Shown: positions 22,994 to 31,627, counted from the first letter of the stretch. The stretch: DNA of 64,000 bases from Bog-756 sp963777665 (GCA_963777665.1 CAVZRJ010000004.1:186001-250000), one strand, 5' to 3'. Made by a program: numbers and translations. The notes: generated by a model from the sequence alone, not told the origin.

Positions 22994-25348
22994 CTACTCC
23001 CGAGACATCATTGCCACGGCTTCACGTTCGAGGTCGATATAAGGCTCACCACTGACATCCACCACCACGCGATTGATCGTCCCGCCCGTGAACGCGTGCG
23101 GGTGAGGACCGGGGTAGTCGTCGGTTACCGGCTCGCCGCTGTCGCGTCCGATGCAGAGACCTTCGCCTCCGATGGCGAACTTTCCCGGTTGGGTCCTGAT
23201 ACGACCCTCTCCGACCTTGGTCTCTCCTTGGAATAGGGACAGGGTGCCCGTTGCGACACCCGGTGGGTCCTCCCCGTCCTTGTCAAAGGCGGCGGACAGG
23301 ATGAGATCCTGGCCGATCGGTACGCCGACCGTGGCCACGACGGTCTCCACGGCCATGCCGACGAAATTATAGGCATAGGTGAGGCGGTCCTCCTTGATGT
23401 ACAGCGCGTGGCCGCCGAACCGGGCACCGTGGGCAAAGAGCACCCCGCTCGCCCCCGGTGCGGGAATGTCCACGAGCGCGCCTATGGCATACGAGCGGTT
23501 GCGGACGTTCACTGCTTGGGACTCGGGAACCTCGGCAGCACCGGGGTAGTAGACATAGCGGTTTCGAGCCGGCGTCAACATTGGACGCGGCGTGAGGATG
23601 ATCTCAAGGGCGGAGCGGTCGTCTAGGGGGAACGCCCCGTTTGCCCCGGCCTCGGCGTGCCACAGGTTGATCATCTCCTGGAGCCGCTCCGGCTCCTGCT
23701 CTGCCAGGTCATGGACCTCAGAGCGATCGACATCGGTGTGGTACAGCTCCCAGGTGTCAGCGCCGAAGTTGCCCCAACCGGCGATGGTGGGATGGGTGGT
23801 CACGGCTTTCCATCCATCGTGCCAAATGCTGCGTGAACCGAGCATGGAGTAGAACTGCGTGGTCCTGGAGGTTGGAGCGCTCGGGGCATCGAAGCTGTAG
23901 CGCATGCTCACTCCGTCGAACGGGCTCTGGACGTGGCCCTTGATGGTCTCAGGTGCCTCCTGGCCGAGCACGTCCAGCAGCGTGGGGACAAGGTCGATGG
24001 CGTGGTGGTACTGGGTCCTGATCTCGCCGCGTGCCTTGGTTCCCTTCGGCCACGAGATGATGCAGGCATCACTGGTGCCCCCGTTGTACTCGTAGCGCTT
24101 CCACAACTTGAACGGTGTGTTGAACGCCATGGCCCATCCCGTCGGATAATGGTTATAGGTCTTGGGGCTCCCCAGGTCGTCGATGGCTGCGAGGTTCGAG
24201 GTGATGTCGTCGGGAATACCGTTGAAGAACTTGCATTCGTTGACCGAACCGTTGGGTCCCCCTTCGCCGCTGGCCCCGTTGTCCGAGACCACCACGACGA
24301 TCGTGTTCTCACGTTGTCCCGTCTCCTCCAGATAATCGAGGAGCCGACCGATCTGGTCATCCGCATGGGCCAGGAATCCGGCGAACACCTCGGCCATGCG
24401 ACGAAACAGTCGCTTCTCGTCGTCTGACAGCGAGTCCCACGGCCGCACGATGTCGAGAGCGGGAAAAGGCTGTCCCTCCGGGCCGGTACGGGTCTCAGGC
24501 GTGCCGATCGGGTTGAGAGGCGAGAGACCCGTCTCGGGAGGCAGGATGCCCAGCTCCTTCTGGCGGGCCAGCGTCTGCTCGCGCAGGCCTTCGTATCCCA
24601 TGTCGAAACGACCCTTGAACTTCTCGATCCACTCCACCGGTGCGTGATGGGGAGCGTGACAGGCTCCGGGCGCGTAGTACAAGAAGAACGGCTTGTCGGG
24701 GGCGAGCACTTTGGCGTCCTTGATGAATTCCAGCGCTTTGTCGGTGATGTCCACCGAAAAGTGGTATCCCTCCTCAGGCGACTTCGGCTGATCGACCATG
24801 TGGTTGTCGTAGACGAGGTCGGGGTACCACTGGTTGGTCTCGGCCCCGAGGAACCCGTAGAAGCGCTCGAAACCCCGCCCGGTCGGCCAGTTACGCCTGG
24901 TCGAAGCCAGATTCATTTCGGCCTCGGGACAGAGGTGCCACTTGCCCACCGCGTAGGTGTTCCAGCCCCGCTCGCCGAGGATCTCGGCGATGGAGCCGTT
25001 CTCAGGTGGGATCACGCCGCTGGCGTTGGGGAAACCAATAGCCGCCTCCGTGATGCAAGCCATGGAGTTGCGGGTGTGGTTCCGCCCCGTGAGTAGACAC
25101 GCTCGGGTCGGTGAACACAAGGCGGTGGTGTGCCACTGGGTGTAGCGCAGCCCATCGGCGGCGATGCGTTCGATATTGGGTGTCTCGATGGGACCGCCGT
25201 AGCAGCTCATGGCCGAAAACCCAACGTCGTCGAGCACGATGTAGACGACGTTGGGCGCCCCCTCGGGTGCCCTCGGTGCGTCGAAAGGGGCCCAGTCCGG
25301 CACCGAGTCCCGAATGTCGAGATTGACCACGCCCTGGAACTTCGTCAT
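22994..25348 (-). CDS. Arylsulfatase (sulfatase family)
   Basis: A 784-residue sulfatase. The metal ligands are in NVVYIVLDDVGFSAMSCYG (Asp40, Asp41). The formylglycine motif LCSPTRACLLTGRN contains Cys78 in C-x-P-x-R, which a formylglycine-generating enzyme must convert. The VGKWHL Lys/His pair, the VVSDNGASGEGGPNG metal site and a C-terminal domain of about 200 residues (after residue 580) follow. Length and pattern match PAS-type arylsulfatases, which cleave sulfate monoesters. No signal peptide is evident, so it is probably cytoplasmic. The ATG at 25348 has AGGAGG just upstream; an ATG at 25390 lacks one. The enoyl-CoA hydratase gene lies 214 bases upstream in the same orientation. Substrate unassigned. 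Confidence 0.93.
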   Translation of the reverse strand: MTKFQGVVNLDIRDSVPDWAPFDAPRAPEGAPNVVYIVLDDVGFSAMSCYGGPIETPNIERIAADGLRYTQWHTTALCSPTRACLLTGRNHTRNSMACITEAAIGFPNASGVIPPENGSIAEILGERGWNTYAVGKWHLCPEAEMNLASTRRNWPTGRGFERFYGFLGAETNQWYPDLVYDNHMVDQPKSPEEGYHFSVDITDKALEFIKDAKVLAPDKPFFLYYAPGACHAPHHAPVEWIEKFKGRFDMGYEGLREQTLARQKELGILPPETGLSPLNPIGTPETRTGPEGQPFPALDIVRPWDSLSDDEKRLFRRMAEVFAGFLAHADDQIGRLLDYLEETGQRENTIVVVVSDNGASGEGGPNGSVNECKFFNGIPDDITSNLAAIDDLGSPKTYNHYPTGWAMAFNTPFKLWKRYEYNGGTSDACIISWPKGTKARGEIRTQYHHAIDLVPTLLDVLGQEAPETIKGHVQSPFDGVSMRYSFDAPSAPTSRTTQFYSMLGSRSIWHDGWKAVTTHPTIAGWGNFGADTWELYHTDVDRSEVHDLAEQEPERLQEMINLWHAEAGANGAFPLDDRSALEIILTPRPMLTPARNRYVYYPGAAEVPESQAVNVRNRSYAIGALVDIPAPGASGVLFAHGARFGGHALYIKEDRLTYAYNFVGMAVETVVATVGVPIGQDLILSAAFDKDGEDPPGVATGTLSLFQGETKVGEGRIRTQPGKFAIGGEGLCIGRDSGEPVTDDYPGPHPHAFTGGTINRVVVDVSGEPYIDLEREAVAMMSRE

Positions 25349-25502
25349 CGCCTCCTCCTTCCATCGACAGTCTGATGGTTGCACCTGCAAATGGGTGTTC
25401 GCTCAGCCCGCCCGGAGGCCGCTGTGGAGGGACTCCCCAAGCCGTTCGGGATTGCCGGGACCTCCTGCGAACGTCCGGCAGGTGACCCTCAGGCCGGGAG
25501 GA

Positions 25503-25534
25503 GGGCGTCTCCCTGCTTCAGGAATCGGACGCCC
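25503..25534. terminator. 7-bp inverted repeat after the enoyl-CoA hydratase
   Basis: GGGCGTC at 25503-25509 and GACGCCC at 25528-25534 pair perfectly over an 18-base loop. It lies 28-60 bases past the leftward enoyl-CoA hydratase stop and could partially separate it from the sulfatase gene. The long loop makes this a weak call. Confidence 0.35.
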
Positions 25535-25562
25535 CCGCGCGTCTCGATCTTTGTCGCCGTCT

Positions 25563-26342
25563 TTAGGTGCCCGAGTAATCGGGCCTCCGACCCTCGGTCT
25601 TCGCTGCCTTGAACTCGGCAAAGTCCGCTGACTTGTTGATGAACGTCTGATAGATGAGTTCATCGTCCATTGAAGAACGAACCTCAGGTTCACTCAGATG
25701 CTGCAAGACACGCCGAGCCATCTTGACCGTCACCATTGGTGCCGAAGCAATTCTCTCGGCCATCTCCCAGGCGGTTTCGTCGAGCGTCTCGGGGGCCACG
25801 ATACGCGAGACAATCCCGTGGGCATAGGCTTCTTCAACACTCATCACGCGGCCTGTGAGAATCAGGTCGCTGGCAACTCCCGTCCCGCAAATCTGGTACA
25901 ACCTTCCCATGCCACCGGTGTCGGGAATCACGCCGTACCCGACTTCGGGAAGCTTGAACTGCGCCCCCTCAGCTGCGATCCGAATATCGCAGAGAAGTGC
26001 ACGCTGAAACGAGCCACCTATGGCCCATCCTTGGATAGCGACGACAATAGGAATGTCGAGATCAAAGATCTGCAAGATCCCTCGGTGGCCTCGTGACATG
26101 AGCTCGTGATGACTGAGCTTGGTCGCGTTGTGGCCGATGACAGCCGTATCCCGTCCCGCGGACCAGACCTCGCCCTCACCTCGCCAGATCACAGCCCGGA
26201 CATCTTTGCGGTCCTTGAGCTCGGCCAAGATCTCAAACAGCAGGACGTCCATATCATCATCGAATGCATTCCGCTTCGCAGGGTTGTTGTTCGAGATGAC
26301 AGCAATCTGGTCCTTCACCTCGAACGTGACTTTGTCACTCAT
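25563..26342 (-). CDS. Enoyl-CoA hydratase/isomerase family protein
   Basis: A 259-residue crotonase-fold protein. It opens VTFEVKDQIAVISNNNPAKRNAF, contains the first oxyanion-hole segment EVWSAGRDTAVIG and the second IQGWAIGGSFQRALLCDIRIAAEGAQF, and ends with the trimerisation helices. The usual catalytic Glu positions are in PEVGYGVIPDTGGMGRLYQ. Function is hydration or isomerisation of an enoyl-CoA or a related thioester reaction; substrate unknown. The start ATG is at 26342. Divergent from a nitroreductase remnant and a D-2-hydroxyacid dehydrogenase. Confidence 0.92.
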   Translation of the reverse strand: MSDKVTFEVKDQIAVISNNNPAKRNAFDDDMDVLLFEILAELKDRKDVRAVIWRGEGEVWSAGRDTAVIGHNATKLSHHELMSRGHRGILQIFDLDIPIVVAIQGWAIGGSFQRALLCDIRIAAEGAQFKLPEVGYGVIPDTGGMGRLYQICGTGVASDLILTGRVMSVEEAYAHGIVSRIVAPETLDETAWEMAERIASAPMVTVKMARRVLQHLSEPEVRSSMDDELIYQTFINKSADFAEFKAAKTEGRRPDYSGT

Positions 26343-26362
26343 GTCATCCCTTCACATCCAGG

Positions 26363-26575
26363 TTGTGGGTAACGATGTGCATCCTATTCCGACGGGTGTT
26401 CTATGCGACGACGGCCCATCAGAGCGATCAGGCCGCCATGGCTGACATCCTCGGACTGCCGAGTGGATGGGACCAGACCTGCCCGATCCCCGTTGGGTTC
26501 ACCATCGATGGGTTCTCGCCTGCACCACGCAAGCCGGTAGTGGACGTCGTCGTCTGGAACGCACTCGTATCGTGA
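26363..26575 (+). pseudogene. C-terminal remnant of a nitroreductase-family protein
   Basis: The frame ends with MADILGLPSGWDQTCPIPVGF and FSPAPRKPVVDVVVWN, which matches the C-terminal signature of nitroreductase-family flavoproteins (LGIPDG..., PAPRRPVEEVVHWD). No FMN-binding N-terminal part is present: upstream is the start of the divergent hydratase gene. The TGA overlaps the ATG of the 2-hydroxyacid dehydrogenase (TGATG), suggesting that the two genes were once coupled in an operon and that the 5' part was lost. Confidence 0.5.
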
Positions 26576-27624
26576 TGATCGAACCACGTCCGCTTGTCAT
26601 CCATGTGGCGTTCGATCCGCTGAGTCTGGTCATCGATCGAGTGCGCGTCCGCGAGGTCGCCCCCGAAGCAGAGATCATCGTCGCGCCGTACGACCTGGGT
26701 CACGATGAGCGGACCCGTCGTTCCGAGACACCGACGGGAAGGGACCTCGCTCGTGGCGAGCCGGTCATGACCGATGCTCTTCGTGACGCCCTCGCTCGGG
26801 CTGAGGTGATGATTACGCTTGATGCTCCGCTCGATCTACCTGCTCACGCTCCTCGCCTACGGTGGATCCAGGCCGCCGGTTCAGGCGTCGGGCAGTTCGT
26901 CCCATCGGGACTACGGAACAGTCCTATCGTCCTGACAAACGCAGCCGGGATCGGCGCCGTACCGATTGCCGAGTGGGTACTGGCACGGGTGCTTGCCGTG
27001 TACAAGCGCCTGGATGAGCACGCAGAGCAACAGCGCGATCATGTGTGGAATCAGAAACTGGGGGCGCTGGTGGCCGGCCGACAGGCACTTGTGGTCGGGT
27101 TGGGTGCTATCGGCAAGCAGGTAGCGCGGCGATTGAAGGCGTTCGACGTCCGTGTCGTGGGAGTGCGGCGTTCGTGGACACCTGGTATGTCCTCGTCCGA
27201 CGCGGACGAGGTGATCGGGCCCGACCAACTCATGCAGGCGCTCGGATCCGCGCATATCGTCGTCGTGTCGGCACCCGGAACGGCCTCGAACGCAAATCTC
27301 TTCGATGCGCAGGCCTTTGCGGCGATGCGTCGAGGGGCGGTATTCGTCAACGTGGCAAGAGGCTCGCTGGTAGACGAGTCTGCACTGATCGAAGCGTTGC
27401 GTTCGGGCCACCTTCGCGCCGCCGCGTTGGATGTGGCCAAGCAGGAACCACTCCCTGCAGACAGCCCGCTTTGGGACACTCCCAATCTCTCGATCTCGCC
27501 ACACAGTTCAGCGTCCGCCGACCGATACATGGAACGGGTCGCTGAGCTCTTCTACGACAATCTTGGCCGGTATGTCGCTGGCCAGGACCTCGTCAATGTG
27601 GTCGACCTGGCCCGAGAGTATTGA
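26575..27624 (+). CDS. D-isomer specific 2-hydroxyacid dehydrogenase
   Basis: A 349-residue NAD-dependent dehydrogenase. The substrate domain contains LRWIQAAGSGVGQFVPSG and LTNAAGIGAVPIAEWVLARVL; the Rossmann motif is ALVVGLGAIGKQVARRLKAF; catalytic segments are FVNVARGSLVDESALIEAL (Arg), LDVAKQEPLPADSPLWDTPN (Glu) and ISPHSSASADRY (His). Such enzymes reduce 2-ketoacids to D-2-hydroxyacids. ATG at 26575 is the natural start; the frame stays open upstream to 26467 through a nitroreductase relic in another frame. Convergent neighbours are absent; the next gene begins 267 bases downstream. Confidence 0.92.
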   Translation: MIEPRPLVIHVAFDPLSLVIDRVRVREVAPEAEIIVAPYDLGHDERTRRSETPTGRDLARGEPVMTDALRDALARAEVMITLDAPLDLPAHAPRLRWIQAAGSGVGQFVPSGLRNSPIVLTNAAGIGAVPIAEWVLARVLAVYKRLDEHAEQQRDHVWNQKLGALVAGRQALVVGLGAIGKQVARRLKAFDVRVVGVRRSWTPGMSSSDADEVIGPDQLMQALGSAHIVVVSAPGTASNANLFDAQAFAAMRRGAVFVNVARGSLVDESALIEALRSGHLRAAALDVAKQEPLPADSPLWDTPNLSISPHSSASADRYMERVAELFYDNLGRYVAGQDLVNVVDLAREY

Positions 27625-27891
27625 TCGCCAACCGTCGCTCGCTCTCGCGGCGACGAATGGGAGCTCGACACGTCGTGACGCGGCTCTCCAGGTCACCGGA
27701 CCCCGTTGGCTTGCTGTCCTCCTTTAGGCACCTGTCGATCCAGACCGTCCTCAGGGGACGCGACGTCCGCACGTCGCGGAGAGCCCGGGATCGAGCCTGG
27801 TCACCTCACTCGCCTTCTTGGGTGCCGAGATCCCGTTCTGAGTACCATTGTTCCGGGTGACTGAGGGTATTGGGCGAGACTGGAGGCGGAA

Positions 27892-28830
27892 ATGAAACTG
27901 CGCATGTACGGGCTTGTGGGGCTCCTGATGACGGGAGTGGTCACGCTGACCGCGACGTCGGTGCCCGTGGGTGCTGTGAGTTCGTCAGCTCCAACTGCAA
28001 GTCGGCTAGGAATCAAGCGGATCCATGCCGGACCCGTGACCCCCCTGACCGTCACACCGTTGTCGTTGCACTCGAGCAAGCCCACCGGGGTGGTCCTCCC
28101 CAATCCGAAGGTGTATCTGGTCTTCTGGGGATCACAATGGTCGAGCGACCCGGCACATGCGGCGAAGGCACTCCAAGGGATGTTCAGCCACCTCTACGGT
28201 CCCTCCGACACCTGGGGAACCATCCTGACCCAGTACTGCGAGGGGTTGCCGGTGGGGACCACGCTCTGCGGCACCAAGGGAACGCACATCAAGCACCCGA
28301 CCTCGTCCGTCGTCGGCGGGATCTGGTTCGACAACGCATCCGGGGAGCCGGCGGCGGCCACCTTCGCGCAGCTCGGTGCCGAGGCCGTGCGTGCGGCCGC
28401 CCATTTCGGAAACAGGACCCAATCCCCGAATCTCGATGCGCAGTACCTCATTGCCTCACCCACGGGAACCGACCCTGACGGCTGGCTCAATCCCACGACC
28501 GGGTACTGCGGTTATCACTCCACTATCGCCAGTGCCTACGGCAAGCTTGCCTGGACGAATCTGCCCTACGTCCCCGACCTTGGCGCGAACGGCGGCTGCA
28601 GCTCGTTTGCGAACCCCCGCCTTCTCGATGGATACGAGTCGACAGCGACCCACGAGTACGCCGAGTCGACGACGGAGCCCTTCTACTCGACGGGATGGTA
28701 TTCCGGCGCCTTCAACGAGATCGGCGATCTCTGTGCGAACCTGGACGCATACCTCTCTCTTGGGGCGGTCAAGTACGACGTGCAGGGATTGTGGAGCAAC
28801 AGTGCCAAGAAATGCGTGACGGCTGCCTAG
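27892..28830 (+). CDS. Secreted protein with HEYAE motif (putative metallopeptidase-like or Phi-1/EXORDIUM-like)
   Basis: A 312-residue exported protein. Signal peptide MKLRMYGLVGLLMTGVVTLTA with cleavage probably after VGAVS. The mature part contains VYLVFWGSQWSS, YCEGLPVGTTLCG, the central SPNLDAQYLIASPTG and, near residue 250, STATHEYAESTTEPF followed by FNEIGDLCANL. The HEYAE core followed by EIGD(L/M)C is found in a set of actinobacterial secreted proteins related in layout to plant Phi-1/EXORDIUM proteins and reminiscent of zincin HExxH sites, but the Glu spacing differs from a classical HExxH. At least four Cys suggest disulfides. GGAGG lies 5 bases before the ATG. Monocistronic. Confidence 0.68.
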   Translation: MKLRMYGLVGLLMTGVVTLTATSVPVGAVSSSAPTASRLGIKRIHAGPVTPLTVTPLSLHSSKPTGVVLPNPKVYLVFWGSQWSSDPAHAAKALQGMFSHLYGPSDTWGTILTQYCEGLPVGTTLCGTKGTHIKHPTSSVVGGIWFDNASGEPAAATFAQLGAEAVRAAAHFGNRTQSPNLDAQYLIASPTGTDPDGWLNPTTGYCGYHSTIASAYGKLAWTNLPYVPDLGANGGCSSFANPRLLDGYESTATHEYAESTTEPFYSTGWYSGAFNEIGDLCANLDAYLSLGAVKYDVQGLWSNSAKKCVTAA

Positions 28831-28858
28831 CTGCACTGCCTGGCTAGCTGCACTGTCC

Positions 28859-28919
28859 GGGCCGATTCGCACGGGCCTCGGGCCGATTCGCACGGGCCTC
28901 GGGCCGTGTCGCCCGCCTC
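28859..28919. repeat. 21-bp tandem repeat after the HxlR gene
   Basis: A 21-bp unit beginning GGGCCGATTCGCACGGGCC occurs twice in tandem (28859-28879 and 28880-28900) and is followed by a third partial copy to 28919. A separate direct repeat of TAGCTGCACTG precedes it (28829-28856). Both lie between two convergent genes and overlap the end of the HxlR frame. The GGCC-rich units can fold and may terminate transcription. Confidence 0.75.
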
Positions 28920-29403
28920 AGCCGACGGTGCGGAGTTGGGGTACCAGCGCGCCGGGCTCCCGCCCGGCGCCGGCACCGGCAGTGACGTCGCGGGGGCCCA
29001 CCGGCTTGCCGCAGTCGGGGCACACCAACACCAGGGGATCAGAAGACCCGCACGCCTTGTGGGTGACTTCGATGGGACGTCCCTCCGGGGCGGCATGGGC
29101 GTCGCCCCACTGGCGCATCGCCGTCAGCACCGGCCACAGGTCCCGACCCTTCTCGGTCAGGCGGTAGTCGACCCTGGGCGGGTGCTCTGAGTAGGGGACC
29201 CGGACCAGCACGCCGGAGTCGACGAGCCTGGTGAGGCGCTGCTGGAGGATGTTGCGCGAGATCCCGAGCCGGCGCTGGAAGTCCTCGAACCGGGTCACGC
29301 CGAGGAATGCGTCACGAACGATGAGCATGGTCCACCACTCGCCGACCACCTCGAGACACTGGGCCACCGAGCAATCCATGTCGGCGAAGCTCTTCCGTTC
29401 CAT
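28918..29403 (-). CDS. HxlR-family winged-helix transcriptional regulator
   Basis: A 161-residue regulator with MDCSVAQCLEVVGEWWTMLIVRDAFLGVTRFEDFQ (the HxlR opening), the recognition helix region GISRNILQQRLTRLVDSGVL and the wing EHPPRVDYRLTEKGRDLWPVL. The C-terminal 50 residues carry a C-x2-C-type pair (VCPDCGKPV) plus an upstream Cys, hinting at a metal or thiol sensor. It is divergent from an MFS exporter with only 53 bases between start codons, the classic layout for a repressor of an efflux pump. TAGACT 6 bases before its ATG suggests a leaderless mRNA. Confidence 0.92.
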   Translation of the reverse strand: MERKSFADMDCSVAQCLEVVGEWWTMLIVRDAFLGVTRFEDFQRRLGISRNILQQRLTRLVDSGVLVRVPYSEHPPRVDYRLTEKGRDLWPVLTAMRQWGDAHAAPEGRPIEVTHKACGSSDPLVLVCPDCGKPVGPRDVTAGAGAGREPGALVPQLRTVG

Positions 29404-29456
29404 GTTGCAAGTCTAGAGGGTTGCATCATAAAATGCTATCCGTTAGTGTGCATTGC
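29404..29456. promoter_or_regulatory. Back-to-back leaderless promoters and putative HxlR operator
   Basis: Rightward: TTGCAT (29421-29426), 17-base spacer, TAGTGT (29444-29449), then 7 bases to the MFS ATG at 29457. Leftward: TAGACT on the minus strand (29410-29415) with 6 bases to the HxlR ATG at 29403. The inverted repeat GCAT-N6-ATGC (29423-29436) overlaps the MFS -35 and spacer and is a good operator candidate. All elements fit within 53 bases. Confidence 0.6.
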
Positions 29457-30944
29457 ATGAGAGAACTGACTGCGTCGGTGCCGATCGTCGACAACGTCGC
29501 ACGGCGGCGCCTGCGGGCGATCTTCGTGGTGACGGCGCTCGGGGCATTCATGGCCTCCCTGGACCTGTCCATCGTGAACGTCGCCTTCCCCGCGCTCGAA
29601 CGGACGTTCCGGAGCGACACTGCGGCCTCCCTGACCTGGGTCATCACCGGGTACTCGATCGTCTTCGGCGCCCTCCTGGTCGTGGCCGGGCGCACCGCCG
29701 ACCGGCTCGGGAGCCGCCGGGTGTTCTTCGTCGGACTCGCCGTCTTCTGCCTGGGGTCCGGCCTGGCCGGTCTGGCCCCCACCGTTCCGCTGCTCGTCGC
29801 CGGTCGACTGATCCAAGGGGTGGGGGCAGCAGCCCTCCTGCCGTCGTCGCTCGGTCTGCTGCTTGCCGCGTACCCTTCGGACAGGCGCTCCCAGGTGGTG
29901 GCGATGTGGGGCGGCATCGGCGCGCTGGCGGTCGCCACGGGTCCGTCGCTGGGCGCCGTCCTGATCACCGGATTCGGCTGGCGGGCTGCGTTCTTCGTCA
30001 ACCTGCCCATCGGGCTCGCCGCCTGGCTGGTCGGTCGCACCGTGCTCCCGTCGGTGCGGGGCGACAGCTCGGCCTCGTCTCCCGACTATCCCGGGGTCGC
30101 CCTCCTGGCCGTGAGCCTCGCCGCCCTGGTGCTCGCCATCTCGGAGGGGCCGACGTGGGGCTGGAGGAGCACACGGGTCGTTGGCGCCGTCGTGATCTTC
30201 CTGGTGCTCGGTGCCGCATTCCTTCGGCGCTCGTCTCGTCATTCCCAGCCGGTGCTGGACCTCACCCTCTTCCGGTCCCGCTCGTTCAGCGTGGCGAACA
30301 CCGCCGCCCTGCTCTACTCGATGGGCTTCTTTGCCATGCTGCTCGGGAACATCCTGTTCCTGACGTCGGTGTGGCACTACTCGATCTTGCGGGCCGGTCT
30401 GGCCGTGACTCCGGGCCCGCTGGTGGTGGCCGTAGTGGCGGGTCCGGCCGGCAAGATGGCCGGCCGCTACGGCTTCCGCCGCGTATTGCTCACAGGCTTC
30501 GTGGTGTTCACCGCGGGCCTTGCCTGGTACGCCACCCACGTCGGACTTCATGCCCGCTACCTCGAGATCTGGTTGCCGGGCACCCTGGTGGTGGGACTCG
30601 GGATCGGGCTCACCTTCCCGGTACTGAGTGCCGCGGCCGTCTCCAGCCTCCACGCCCAGCGGTTCGCCGTGGGCAGCGCTGTCAACCAGACAGCCCGTCA
30701 GGTGGGTGGGGCGCTCGGGGTTGCGCTGCTCGTGGTGATCCTGGGGACCCCGACCGGTGCGGTGGACGCGCTGGCCCACTTCCATCACCTCTGGTGGTTC
30801 GCCGCCGCCATGGCCGCCTCGTCGGGCCTGGTGTGTTGCCTGCTCGGTCCACCGGGATCGGTTCAGGTTGCGACGGACGGGCCCGGCGACGTCGCAGGCG
30901 TCGAAGTCGGGGCGCCGGTCGTTGTCCTGGCGGAGTCGGTGTGA
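29457..30944 (+). CDS. MFS transporter, DHA2 (14-TM drug:H+ antiporter-like) family
   Basis: A 495-residue transporter with about fourteen hydrophobic segments. Helix 1 carries GAFMASLDLSIVNVAFPAL, the D-x-(T/S)-I-V-N-V-A-L/F-P motif of DHA2 exporters; motif A is GRTADRLGSRRVFFVG; motif C-like residues follow (GPSLGAVLITGFGWRAAFFVN). Homologues expel drugs, dyes or metabolites. ATG at 29457 is chosen because it lies 7 bases after a -10 element; in-frame TTG 29421 and ATG 29433 would start inside the promoter. Its TGA overlaps the GTG of the thioesterase gene (GTGA), so both are one operon under probable HxlR control. Confidence 0.93.
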   Translation: MRELTASVPIVDNVARRRLRAIFVVTALGAFMASLDLSIVNVAFPALERTFRSDTAASLTWVITGYSIVFGALLVVAGRTADRLGSRRVFFVGLAVFCLGSGLAGLAPTVPLLVAGRLIQGVGAAALLPSSLGLLLAAYPSDRRSQVVAMWGGIGALAVATGPSLGAVLITGFGWRAAFFVNLPIGLAAWLVGRTVLPSVRGDSSASSPDYPGVALLAVSLAALVLAISEGPTWGWRSTRVVGAVVIFLVLGAAFLRRSSRHSQPVLDLTLFRSRSFSVANTAALLYSMGFFAMLLGNILFLTSVWHYSILRAGLAVTPGPLVVAVVAGPAGKMAGRYGFRRVLLTGFVVFTAGLAWYATHVGLHARYLEIWLPGTLVVGLGIGLTFPVLSAAAVSSLHAQRFAVGSAVNQTARQVGGALGVALLVVILGTPTGAVDALAHFHHLWWFAAAMAASSGLVCCLLGPPGSVQVATDGPGDVAGVEVGAPVVVLAESV

Positions 30945-31522
30945 CGACGTCGGCCGAGGCCAGCAGCGAGATCACGGCCGCACCATGGGGACCGCGGAGA
31001 TCGCGAACGGTCACCTGGTACGACCCGCTGCCAACGGCAACTGCGGCGGCGTCGATGAGCGGGGTCGACTTCCTGTCCCGGCTGCGGGATGGGTCGGGCC
31101 CGCCGCCGCCCATCGCCTCCTTGCTGGGGATGCGGATCCGCGACGTGGAGCCGGGCCGGGTGGTGTTCGAGTATGAGCCCGACGACTCCGTCTACAACCC
31201 GATCGGGATGGTCCACGGCGGCGTGGTGTGCACACTGGCCGACACCGTCATCGGATGCGCGGTGCACTCGACCCTCGAGGCCGGAGTGGGCTACACCTCG
31301 ATCGACCTCCAGGTGACCTATCTCCGCCCGCTCACCTCGACGAGCGCCCTCGTGCTGGCCACTGGCACGGTGGTCAAGCCAGGGCACCGGGTGGCCTTCG
31401 GCCGGGCCGAGATTGTTGACGGCACCGGCAAACTCGTCGCCCAGGCCACAGGATCATGCCTGGTCAAGGATCTCGGGGGCGCCCGGCCTGCTTCACCGGG
31501 TTGTGGAGGCCCGCAGGCATGA
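30941..31522 (+). CDS. PaaI-family acyl-CoA thioesterase (hotdog fold)
   Basis: A 193-residue protein. The hotdog domain spans about residues 55-185: IASLLGMRIRDVEPGRVVFEY, then NPIGMVHGGVVCTLADTVIGCAVHS, with the HGG motif and Asp of PaaI-type thioesterases, and VVKPGHRVAFGRAEIVDGTG. The N-terminal 50 residues are low-complexity. The GTG start at 30941 overlaps the transporter stop. Family members hydrolyse aryl- or acyl-CoA. Coupling to an exporter suggests that free acids released from CoA could be exported, which is inference. Confidence 0.85.
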   Translation: MTTSAEASSEITAAPWGPRRSRTVTWYDPLPTATAAASMSGVDFLSRLRDGSGPPPPIASLLGMRIRDVEPGRVVFEYEPDDSVYNPIGMVHGGVVCTLADTVIGCAVHSTLEAGVGYTSIDLQVTYLRPLTSTSALVLATGTVVKPGHRVAFGRAEIVDGTGKLVAQATGSCLVKDLGGARPASPGCGGPQA

Positions 31523-31627
31523 CCCGTCGGGTTGGGGCAGCTGGGTCATAGACGCATGCCACAGCCTCGGCGGCCAGCAAGCCTGTAGTTTGCCAAGAGA
31601 CCCGACCGGGGGGAGGTGGAGGGGGCC

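Noticed and set aside
27730..27830. GC-rich segment with GGGATCGAGCC resembling part of a tRNA
   Set aside because: No cloverleaf can be drawn; it is simply the region upstream of the secreted protein gene.
29453..31522. A 689-codon frame overlapping the MFS gene
   Set aside because: It is out of frame with the transporter and Arg/Pro-rich. Its real content is only the C-terminal thioesterase, which starts at the GTG at 30941.
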